Below are positions 1-7,026 of a DNA stretch of 64,000 nucleotides, piece by piece; within the stretch, counting starts at the first letter, position 1; each line of letters opens with the position of its first letter. The DNA comes from Acidimicrobiia bacterium. GTDB taxonomy: Bacteria > Actinomycetota > Acidimicrobiia > Acidimicrobiales > AC-14. The stretch lies in NCBI GenBank assembly GCA_023265025.1, contig JAHFUP010000001.1, positions 29,692 through 93,691 on the forward strand, written 5' to 3'. A program made the translations under genes and the position numbers. The notes beneath the pieces are model-generated. The model saw only the letters and a list, made by a program, of their open reading frames with translations. It did no database searches and was not told the origin of the DNA.

Positions 1-2
1 GT

Positions 3-329
3 GCCGTCGCTGGAGCTGCGCCCGGAGGTGTCGTGATCTCGTGCGGCCGCGGCTGTGATCGGACCGGCTTCCTGGCTCTCTTGCTTTTGCATCTCTGCGG
101 CGTCTCGGCCGCTGACATCGCTTCTGACTATGCCTTGAGCATGGAACAGATGATCGAGCGGGACCCGGGCTACGCAGAGGAGCTCACGACGCTTCTGGAG
201 CGTCACGGGACCTCGATCGAAAGGGCCATCTCCGCCGTTGTCGCCGAGCCCATTCTGGAGACCCTCACCATTGGCGGGCTGAAGGCGGAGGAACTCGAAG
301 CGCTCCGGGACCGCCTCCTCGAGCCCTGA
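3..329 (+). CDS. Tyrosine phosphatase, C-terminal part (5' truncated by window edge)
   Basis: The reading frame is open from base 3, so the gene begins outside the window and only about 108 residues are seen. Near the start is SCGRGCDRTGF, which fits the cysteine phosphatase P-loop CX5R (Cys, five residues, Arg-Thr-Gly) of the bacterial tyrosine/serine phosphatase family (Y_phosphatase3 type). The usual His before the Cys is Ser here. A hydrophobic helix and a DYALS segment follow, as in that family, and then a helical tail. It would hydrolyse phosphotyrosine or a similar phosphoester in the cytoplasm. A GTG at 33 could be called as a start, but it would cut the P-loop strand, so I regard the gene as continuing to the left. 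It is convergent with the subtilase gene and may be flanking host DNA. Confidence 0.7.
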   Translation, partial: AVAGAAPGGVVISCGRGCDRTGFLALLLLHLCGVSAADIASDYALSMEQMIERDPGYAEELTTLLERHGTSIERAISAVVAEPILETLTIGGLKAEELEALRDRLLEP

Positions 330-444
330 CGCCTGACCGGCGTTCAAGGGCGGGAATTTCTTTTGAGATGGTCGTCCATATGGGATGCGCGATCTGCCAA
401 GCGCTCTCAGCCCCCCCGTATCCGGGGCCGTAGAAGTCGACCTC

Positions 445-2967
445 TCAAATCTCGATGGCGACGGCCTCGGCTGGGATCGAGAGAGCGGCCGCTATCGGGG
501 TGTAGATGTCGACGTCCTGGGCCCTGGTGCGCAGCGAGACGATGAGGGCGTAGCGGACCGGCAGGTCGATGCGGTCCTTGCGCCGATTGTTCTTCCACCA
601 ACCTCCGACCGCGTGGACGGCGAGCACGCCTCCGGTCCCGGCGAGTTGGGGTCCGTATCCCGACCAAATGTCCTGGTGGAGGGAGCCTTGGTTGCGCTGG
701 TTGGGTCCGACGGTCCAGTTGTCCGAGCCCCTCGCGGGTGGTGTGCCACCCTCTTCCTCCACGCTGGCCTCTCGGTTCACGCGCCGGACGAACTCCGGAG
801 TCGTCTCATTCGGACCTCGCAGTTCAAATCGAAGCCCGTGGGACGCATAGGCGTAGCGGCGACGCCAGCCCCGGCGGGCGGCTGACGGCTCGATGAAGTA
901 TGAGAGTGTCACGCGCAGCTCGACATCGGCAGCACCAAGATCGGCAAGAACCTCCGACGGCCATGGCAACTGGTGGAGCCGGAAGTTCCGCATCCTGTAG
1001 TCATCACCGGTGAACGGAACGAACTGGTCCTGCACCACCATGGTCACGGCGTTCGTCGCTGAGCTCAGCACGTTCTGCTGATGTGGAACACCCCAGCCGT
1101 AGCGCTTCAGCAGCAACCGCCGTTGCTTCTTGCCGGGCTCGGCGTCGATCGCCGCTCTCATTATCGGGCTCCACTCAGCGTGGTGCGTAATGAGTCCTCG
1201 AATCGTCTCTGGCCAGTAGGACGGGTAGGTGGCCATGGCAAGAGCAGCAAGACGTGCGGCTTGCGCAGTCGCAGCACTGGTGGCGTTCGCGGAGCCCAAT
1301 GCAGCGTCGTCGCGCCGATCGGTGGTCCGAAGCGAGAGGAGCGGGTGATTTCCGTGGAAGTCACCCTCCCCATCCGTGAGGATGTTGCCGCCTTCCATGC
1401 AGATGTCCGGCTTGATCGGCCACTGCGACCCTCCGGCGATGACGCCGGTGCGACTGTGGGGTGAGATGTCTCCCTTCTCGGCGATCGCGCGCCAACCGGC
1501 GTAGGTCGGGTCCAAAGGGACCTGCGTTAGATCAGTGTGTGCGCCGACGGTGAGTGCATTCCACGATTGGGCCGGATCCTCAATCGGCGATAGGTCGGCG
1601 ATCTGCCTGTAGTTCAGGTCGAAGCCATCGCGGATGTTTCCGGCGGAGACAATGAAGAGCCGAACCGCATTGGGATCCGGCGGGCCGAGGAGCGCTATGC
1701 CCGTCGTCGACCTACCGACGTCCGTTCCTGCAGCGAGTGCGTCAACGGCTGCGGACCAGAGCGACGGCTCGCCTGAGCGGTCGGCGGTGTTCGTGATCGG
1801 CATGCAGTATGCGCGGCTGCGAGTGTGCGTGATCTCGGGGACCACGACTGCTTCAGCCGTCACAACCCCGTATGCCAACGGATCATGTGGCAGCTGGCCA
1901 GCGTCGGGCAGAAACTTGACAGACTCCAGTCGATGTCGAAGCGTGATGCGGTGGTTCCCAAGCAGTGCATCGTCCAGCGGGCCGAGGAGGGCCAGACCCG
2001 CCATCAGGGTTCCGTGACCGGTGAGGTCGCCGGTCGGTAGTCCCACTATCGAGTGCATGTCGGACTCCGCCAACGATGCTTCGACGAGCAGATGCGTGCG
2101 TCGAACGCCCGTGTCGAGCAGACACACCGCTGGGGCTGCGGCGTCCGCGGGTACGACCCGCCCGGCAAGGTCCTCGGTCCACTCCATCCGCTCTCCGAGG
2201 TCCAGGTCCTCGATGGTGTCGATGAACTGCGGGCGCCGTAGCTCCGCGATCGGCACCGCTGTGAATGGCAAGGGCAACAGCTGGTCCCAACGCGCCTGAA
2301 TCCACACTACGTGGCGCCGGTCGAATCGCAGATGGTTCGGAGCGATCCGCAGTTGCGCTCGAGTGGCGTACTCCTGAGCAAGGTCCACGGCGTCGGGGTC
2401 CGGGCGCAGCCAGACCTCCCACCAGTGGACTCCCGTGGTTGGCGGTTCTCCGTCGGATTGCCAGAGGTCACGCACGACGGTCGCCCGAATGCGGGCCATG
2501 TTGGCGATCAGTGCCCTGTTACGCGGGTTGCCCCCGGGTGTGTCCTTGGTCAGGTAGTCCTCAAAGAGCCGAAGGAATGCCTCCCGGTACTCATCGCTGA
2601 TCCAGACGAGTGCTCGCTCCGGCCAGTCTCCCCTCTCCGGCGAGACGCTGAGCAGCAACCATTTCGGACGAGGCGCAGCACGGTGGGTGCTCAGTTGTTC
2701 GAGAGAGTCGAGACTGAGCGGGAAACCCGGGCTCGCCTCGATCGTGACGATGACCCCGAGGGCCTCCAGTTCCTCGAGCGATCCCTCCTCGCGGATGTGG
2801 TCCTGCTCGGCCAACGCCGTCGCTATCTCTCGCTGCATTGTCTCACCGTGCGCCCGCCGTTCGACATCCCGGACCTTCCGATCACCTTGACCCTGTCGCG
2901 TGAACTCGCGATCCTCGATCTGATCGAGGACGAGCAGGTGGGTAAGGCGCTCCCCCGGCTCAGGCAA
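445..2967 (-). CDS. ietS: IetS-like subtilisin-family serine protease (S8)
   Basis: An 840-aa subtilase. The catalytic triad is visible: Asp in CLLDTGVRRTH (about residue 285), His in TGHGTLMAGL (about 318) and Ser in NATSAATAQAA (about 558). The first 270 residues hold no recognised catalytic motif and may bind the partner or target. There is no signal peptide, so it is probably cytoplasmic. Its ATG overlaps the end of the upstream AAA ATPase gene by 8 bases, which implies translational coupling. A cytoplasmic AAA ATPase coupled to an S8 protease is the IetAS arrangement, known from an Agrobacterium Ti plasmid toxin-antitoxin/incompatibility locus and from surveys of anti-phage systems. The family and pairing are read from the sequence; the defence role is inferred from the family. 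Confidence 0.85.
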   Translation of the reverse strand: MPEPGERLTHLLVLDQIEDREFTRQGQGDRKVRDVERRAHGETMQREIATALAEQDHIREEGSLEELEALGVIVTIEASPGFPLSLDSLEQLSTHRAAPRPKWLLLSVSPERGDWPERALVWISDEYREAFLRLFEDYLTKDTPGGNPRNRALIANMARIRATVVRDLWQSDGEPPTTGVHWWEVWLRPDPDAVDLAQEYATRAQLRIAPNHLRFDRRHVVWIQARWDQLLPLPFTAVPIAELRRPQFIDTIEDLDLGERMEWTEDLAGRVVPADAAAPAVCLLDTGVRRTHLLVEASLAESDMHSIVGLPTGDLTGHGTLMAGLALLGPLDDALLGNHRITLRHRLESVKFLPDAGQLPHDPLAYGVVTAEAVVVPEITHTRSRAYCMPITNTADRSGEPSLWSAAVDALAAGTDVGRSTTGIALLGPPDPNAVRLFIVSAGNIRDGFDLNYRQIADLSPIEDPAQSWNALTVGAHTDLTQVPLDPTYAGWRAIAEKGDISPHSRTGVIAGGSQWPIKPDICMEGGNILTDGEGDFHGNHPLLSLRTTDRRDDAALGSANATSAATAQAARLAALAMATYPSYWPETIRGLITHHAEWSPIMRAAIDAEPGKKQRRLLLKRYGWGVPHQQNVLSSATNAVTMVVQDQFVPFTGDDYRMRNFRLHQLPWPSEVLADLGAADVELRVTLSYFIEPSAARRGWRRRYAYASHGLRFELRGPNETTPEFVRRVNREASVEEEGGTPPARGSDNWTVGPNQRNQGSLHQDIWSGYGPQLAGTGGVLAVHAVGGWWKNNRRKDRIDLPVRYALIVSLRTRAQDVDIYTPIAAALSIPAEAVAIEI

Positions 2968-3928
2968 CGCTCGCGTTGCTCCGCTCGCTGAGCGCCTGGA
3001 CCAGGGTCGCTGTCGCCACCCGGTCGGCGCTTGCGAGGAGCGTTCGCTTGGCGGCTGCCTCGGCGGCCTTCACGAGCTCGGCGTGGCTCATCCCCTTCAT
3101 CGACTGCCGAACTGAGGGCCACCGGATCCCCTTGCCCATCGGACCCAGTCGAGCCTTCAGGACGGTGACTGCCTCGTCGGGTGTGGGCTGCCGGTAGCTG
3201 ATGATCATGTCGAATCGGCGGAACAGCGCCCGGTCGAGGATGGCCCGATGATTCGTGGCGGAGATAACAACGCTCTCGGGGCTGGCCTGCTCAAGGAACA
3301 CGAGGAAGGAGTTGAGGATCCGACGTGCTTCACCGACGTCGTTGCCCGCTCGGTCGCCACCCAGCGCGTCGAACTCGTCGAAGAGGTAGACGGCCCGCTG
3401 GCTGGCCACCGCGTCGAAGAGCAGGCGGAGCTTGCTTCCGGTCTCGCCGAGGTACTTGCTTAACACCGAGTCCAGGCGGATCGTCATGAGCGGCAGGTCA
3501 AGCTCGTTCGCTATCACCGCCGCGGTCATCGTCTTACCCGTACCTGGCGGCCCCTCGAGCAGGAGACGGTGGACCGGATGGAAACCCTGTTCCATGAGGG
3601 TGTGACGCTGCCGCTGCTCAGCTAGCACCTGGTCAAGCTGTGCCCGGACCTCGTCGGCGACGACCAGATCACGGAGTCCGACTTCCGGAAACGACGCCGA
3701 CACGAGGTCGGCGATCTCGCCCCGAGGCTGTGCGATGGGAGTGACGACCGTGGCGCTGGACTGTCGCCGAGCCGCGTCGACGAGGTCCTTCAGCTCAGCC
3801 GCGAGTCGGTGGTGACCTTGTCGTGCGGCCTTGGCGGCGACCTGCAGTGCGACCGCATAGAACCCCTCGTCGTCGCCCGACGAGTGGCTCTTGACCAACG
3901 CTTTGATGTGATCGGCCGTTGCAGACAC
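2960..3928 (-). CDS. ietA: IetA-like AAA+ ATPase
   Basis: With the GTG at 3928 this is a 322-aa single-domain AAA+ ATPase. Residues 1-55 form a helical N-terminal region that begins SATADHIKALV. Walker A is EGPPGTGKT (125-133), Walker B is VYLFDEFDAL (180-189), sensor 1 is VISATN (221-226), and LFRRFD (235-240) carries the arginine-finger region. The frame stays open up to 4144, but the extra 72 residues are rich in Arg/Ser/Cys and lack domain character, so I prefer 3928 although its ribosome site is weak. The gene comes first in a two-gene operon with the S8 protease. In IetAS pairs the ATPase is thought to act with, or restrain, the protease. Confidence 0.85.
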   Translation of the reverse strand: MSATADHIKALVKSHSSGDDEGFYAVALQVAAKAARQGHHRLAAELKDLVDAARRQSSATVVTPIAQPRGEIADLVSASFPEVGLRDLVVADEVRAQLDQVLAEQRQRHTLMEQGFHPVHRLLLEGPPGTGKTMTAAVIANELDLPLMTIRLDSVLSKYLGETGSKLRLLFDAVASQRAVYLFDEFDALGGDRAGNDVGEARRILNSFLVFLEQASPESVVISATNHRAILDRALFRRFDMIISYRQPTPDEAVTVLKARLGPMGKGIRWPSVRQSMKGMSHAELVKAAEAAAKRTLLASADRVATATLVQALSERSNASVA

Positions 3929-4397
3929 CGGAGCCAACTGTACGGTCTCCGCGTCAGCGGTGAACGATGGCCAGGATCGTGATGAACGCAGCCCCAAATG
4001 ACAGAGGCGGCGACGACTAGAGGTACGGCACGGCGACGGCCGAGTCGCAGAGACGGGGCTCTTGGCGCCGTCAAGGTCCCGCACGGCGACCACGCAGTGC
4101 CAGCGTGAGCATGCCGAGGACTTGGCCCGGAATGCATCGAGCAACCCATCTTCGACAGATCGACACGTGGGTATGCGGCCTTGATGAGTGAATCGCCTGG
4201 AGATCGGCGCCGGCTCACGGCCTCAGGGTGTCCCAGAAGGAGAGCCCCATATCCGAGCCAGCGGCCCTACCCCGCATAGCCCGTAGGTGCCGTTCCGGGC
4301 GTAGGGCCGCTTAGCCTCACATTGGTTGTGTCGAATGGACGTTCGTGCTGAAATCTTCCCATTTCGCAGGGGCTACGAGCGGCGTCGCCGTCACCGC
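3929..4397. other. Intergenic region upstream of the ietAS-like pair
   Basis: About 470 bases with no convincing gene. The open frames here look like out-of-frame read-through upstream of the ATPase. It should carry the promoter for the AAA ATPase/subtilase operon and the 3' end signals of the excisionase-like gene. The only structure I can point to is the 10-bp inverted repeat at 4261-4310. Confidence 0.5.
4261..4310. terminator. 10-bp perfect inverted repeat, possible terminator
   Basis: GCGGCCCTAC at 4261-4270 is matched exactly by its reverse complement at 4301-4310, with a 30-base loop. It lies just downstream of the 3' end of the minus-strand excisionase-like gene, where a terminator would be expected. 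There is no following T-run on either strand, so an intrinsic terminator is only one reading. An operator or a recombination-arm site is also possible. Confidence 0.35.
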
Positions 4398-4649
4398 TCA
4401 GTTGGCACTTGGTGCAGCTCGCCGTCGTGCTGACCGGACATGGATCCGCGTCTCCACCGGGTCCTGTCGGCCCGCCTCCACGAACGCGTCCAGGTCGACC
4501 GGGCGAAAGCGTACGAACTTGCCCACCTTGAAGTAGCGGATCCGCTTCTCCAGGACCAGGCGGCGTACGAAGGCGTCGGTCACCCCGAGGTAGGCGGCCG
4601 CCCCTGCGATGTCGAGCAGGGCATTGCCCTCAACCGGCTGGGTGGACAC
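4398..4649 (-). CDS. Excisionase-family helix-turn-helix DNA-binding protein
   Basis: An 83-aa protein with the compact winged-HTH pattern of the excisionase/MerR-like family (HTH_17): DIAGAAAYLGVTDAFVRRL is the helix-turn-helix and IRYFKVGKFVRFRPVDLDAF the wing and C-terminal helix. Such proteins bind DNA directly and either help an integrase excise an element or regulate transfer and replication genes. It follows the prim-pol gene by about 55 bases on the same strand and probably ends that operon. The xis/prim-pol/primase order is common in actinobacterial ICEs and plasmids. Whether it is a true Xis is not decidable, because the only integrase in the window is broken and 36 kb away. Confidence 0.75.
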   Translation of the reverse strand: MSTQPVEGNALLDIAGAAAYLGVTDAFVRRLVLEKRIRYFKVGKFVRFRPVDLDAFVEAGRQDPVETRIHVRSARRRAAPSAN

Positions 4650-4703
4650 CTGCCCCGCCCTCCCTTCGCCAAAGCCGGATCGGCTCGGCCCACGCCCGGC
4701 GAA

Positions 4704-5687
4704 TCATCGCCGCCTCGGCTTGTGCAGGGGCTGCCATCCCGAATTCCCTTCCGGGGCCCGCCGCGGGACCGCCATCCCCGCTCGCATGCCGCTTCGGATC
4801 GTGGCGGCGGCCTCCGACTCGCCGAGCCCGACAGCGAGTGCCCCGCAAAGGAGGGTCTCCAGGACCAGCGCTTCGGTTAGCTCGCCGCCGCCGACAAGTC
4901 GGCCCAGACAGAATGCGGCCCGGTGAAGCCCGTCATTGCGCTGGACTACATCCAGGCCCCGAACGGCCTCCAGTTCCCGGCTCAGGGCCGCGGCGCCGTA
5001 GGCGCTGGCGCCTCCGGTGAGACAGAAGTTGGTCGCTGGGGTCGGCACCATCGGCCGAGACAACATCCACGACGGCAGCTCGGCGATCCGTCGGCGGTCC
5101 CACCGGTACCGGCGGCCACTGGCGTGGATGCTCGGCGGAGCGACGACGTACCCGCTGTCGCTCCGCAGGTCGATGCCGGGTAGGGCCTGAGCCAGACCGG
5201 GAAGACGACCGACGCTGCTGGGCATGGCGATTCCCGACGGCTGGGCGTAGAACAGGTGCAGCCCTCTCCCCCCGGTGCGCGAGGTGAGGGTCGGCGCCAG
5301 CTGGTGCCCGGCGGCGACCAGCGTCTGCAACGACTCCCCGCCCTTGGGCAGGTCGAGGTCGACGACGATCAGTCCGGACGCCGCCCCCGTGGCGATCCCC
5401 ACGTTGGCACCCGGTGACCGCCGCCACCACTCCTCGATGAGGACCGGGTCGGTGGTGGCCTCGTGCGCGCCGTGGCGGAATAGCGGGTGCTTGCCCGGGC
5501 CCTCGCACGACCGCCCGCACCCGCACTCCCCCGTCGACGACACCCCGGCCACCGGCAGGACCGGCCATCCCTCCGCACCGTAGGACCGGGCGGCGTCGAG
5601 GACCGAGCGCGATCCGATCGCACGAGGCGGCTCCCAGCCCGGACTCCGAACCACACGACCGCCGCGTCGAGGGCGCAGCCCGCTCAT
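4704..5687 (-). CDS. Bifunctional DNA primase/polymerase (prim-pol) domain protein
   Basis: A 327-aa protein with the prim-pol fold (PF09250-type, archaeo-eukaryotic primase superfamily). The metal-binding Asp pair is in GLIVVDLDLPKGG, the nucleotide-binding strand is SRTGGRGLHLFY, and GIDLRSDSGYVVAPPSIH supplies the later conserved Asp and Ser. The N-terminal GWPVLPVAG and a Cys-rich stretch (GECGCGRSC) are also typical. After about residue 225 comes a helical C-terminal region with no helicase motif, so it is a stand-alone primase. Its ATG overlaps the upstream gene's stop by 4 bases. It likely primes lagging-strand or post-transfer synthesis for the element. It shares an operon with an excisionase-like gene, and a second, DnaG-like primase lies upstream. 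Confidence 0.85.
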   Translation of the reverse strand: MSGLRPRRGGRVVRSPGWEPPRAIGSRSVLDAARSYGAEGWPVLPVAGVSSTGECGCGRSCEGPGKHPLFRHGAHEATTDPVLIEEWWRRSPGANVGIATGAASGLIVVDLDLPKGGESLQTLVAAGHQLAPTLTSRTGGRGLHLFYAQPSGIAMPSSVGRLPGLAQALPGIDLRSDSGYVVAPPSIHASGRRYRWDRRRIAELPSWMLSRPMVPTPATNFCLTGGASAYGAAALSRELEAVRGLDVVQRNDGLHRAAFCLGRLVGGGELTEALVLETLLCGALAVGLGESEAAATIRSGMRAGMAVPRRAPEGNSGWQPLHKPRRR

Positions 5688-6238
5688 CGGCCCGGCCCGG
5701 AACCGAACGCCGCCCGGCGATCATGGCCGCCGTTGACGGCCGCCGGCTCGGAGCTGATGCCGCGCTGGCGAGGAGGGTCGACTGCACCCAGTGTCCCCGA
5801 CGCCCTGCCGATGTCGGCCGACCATGCCGACGCGGCGTACGCGGTCGCTCCCCGGGCTGTAGCGGCCTCGGCCCCGCCGGGGTCGACGACGGCCGAAGCG
5901 AAGAGCTCCAGGCACCGGGCCAGGTTGGCCACCTCGGCGCCCGGAGCGAACACGATCTCGGCACCGTCCCGCCGTACCGAGACGGAGGCGGGCCGATCCT
6001 CCGGGTCGGCGCGCCGGGCCTGGGCGTCGGCGACGTCCGCCGCCGCGTAGAGCTCGGCGACATCGGCGAGCACGTCGCGGGCCACCACCAGCGGATCGGT
6101 CTCCGGCTGGCGGGTGACCAGGGCGTCGGGGTGGTGAACGGCGGCTATGAGGACGCTTAGCGATGCTCCCCACCACTCGGCCTCGTCGACTGCGACCCGG
6201 ACGTCCCCGCCGACCGCTTGCCACAGCTGCCTGATCAT
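5684..6238 (-). CDS. Conserved hypothetical protein in the primase operon
   Basis: A 184-aa protein that I do not recognise. The start at 6238 is chosen because the leader reads AAGGAGGTCGGAC then ATG, one of the best ribosome sites in the window; a longer frame to 6304 has no such site. Residues 1-120 look like an alpha/beta domain with an acidic helix, and the rest is Ala/Gly-rich and probably disordered. There is no signal peptide or membrane segment. It overlaps the prim-pol gene by 4 bases, so a role alongside replication is suggested by context only. Confidence 0.6.
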   Translation of the reverse strand: MIRQLWQAVGGDVRVAVDEAEWWGASLSVLIAAVHHPDALVTRQPETDPLVVARDVLADVAELYAAADVADAQARRADPEDRPASVSVRRDGAEIVFAPGAEVANLARCLELFASAVVDPGGAEAATARGATAYAASAWSADIGRASGTLGAVDPPRQRGISSEPAAVNGGHDRRAAFGSGPGR

Positions 6239-6469
6239 GTCCGACCTCCTTGTTTCGCGGTGTCCGTCACGATCCGGTGCGCACGAAAGTGGCGGGGAGC
6301 GCAATCGGATCGGTGGGCGCGACAGCGCTCACCCTCCCGGGGTGGGTCAAGGGCGGGGCGGAGGCCCAGCGAGAACCGGAGCGCAGCTGCGGCTCGCAGC
6401 GGCCGTTGCGGCATCCTCCGGGGCCGGTGACCCACAGGGTCTTGAGGTGACGCGTCCGGGCCCCGGACG

Positions 6470-6740
6470 GAAGCTGGCGCAGGTTGTTGGCTGCTCCGAA
6501 CACGGCGTCGGCCGGGCTGTAGACGTCCTTCACGCCGTCACCATCGCCGCCGGCGCCTTCCCGTAGATTGCCAGCATTTCGGCGGGAGAGTCCGACACCG
6601 CGAGGGTGCTCCGGTGCGGGCCGGGGTGCCGCCGGCCGTCGGAAGACGTCCATCAGGAGGCTGCCGACGACCAACCAGCGCCAGAAGCACAGCGGTGACT
6701 GGCCGCCCACGCCCACGCCCATTTGCACGGCCATGGCCGT
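6470..6740 (-). pseudogene. Degenerate, internally deleted copy of the lytic transglycosylase gene
   Basis: On the minus strand this stretch encodes pieces matching the intact transglycosylase at 24524-25657, but in different frames. A GVGVGG segment recalls its N-terminal anchor, SPAEMLAIYGKA matches IPPEMLVIYRKA, and after a frame change GDGDGVKDVYSPADAVFGAAN matches GDGDKDRYDPTDAVFGAAN. The catalytic core that lies between these motifs in the intact protein (the SVETDHG region) is missing. It therefore appears to be a decayed, deleted duplicate. It also sits downstream of a decayed copy of the nested inverted repeat, just as the intact gene does. Confidence 0.65.
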
Positions 6741-6812
6741 CAGCTTCGGCGTGGGCCGGGACGGAGCGGCAACGACGTGGCTTGGTTGAGTGGTTCGGAA
6801 AAAGTGCCCATA

Positions 6813-6880
6813 CCCTCGACTGGTGTGCGACCGGGCCAAACGCCACAAAGAAATCTCAAATTTCATCGTGGCGTCCCGTG
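6813..6880. repeat. Nested inverted repeat, copy C (right half decayed)
   Basis: The left half matches the copy at 25740: CCCTCGACTGGTGTGCG (6813-6829), an 8-base spacer, then AAACGCCACAAAGA and the loop start AATCTCA. The right half is mutated (CATCGTGGCG instead of TCTTTGTGGCG) and the outer right arm is barely recognisable. It lies just upstream of the decayed transglycosylase copy, so repeat and gene seem to have been duplicated together. Confidence 0.75.
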
Positions 6881-7026
6881 TCGCGCCAGCGGAAGGTCCC
6901 GCATGCCCGAAATCGGCAGCAGGGTGCCGATGGCCCGCCCGGAGGGAGCCCTTCGATCGACAACCAGAAACGTCGTACCATGCCGTTCGCACCCGTTCGC
7001 ACCCATCCCGCCCTCCCGGCATCGAC

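Noticed and set aside
4150..4400. A tRNA gene or attachment site between IetAS and the excisionase-like gene
   Set aside because: I looked for a GTTCGAATC-type T-loop and an acceptor stem and saw none; the 10-bp stem there does not fit a tRNA.
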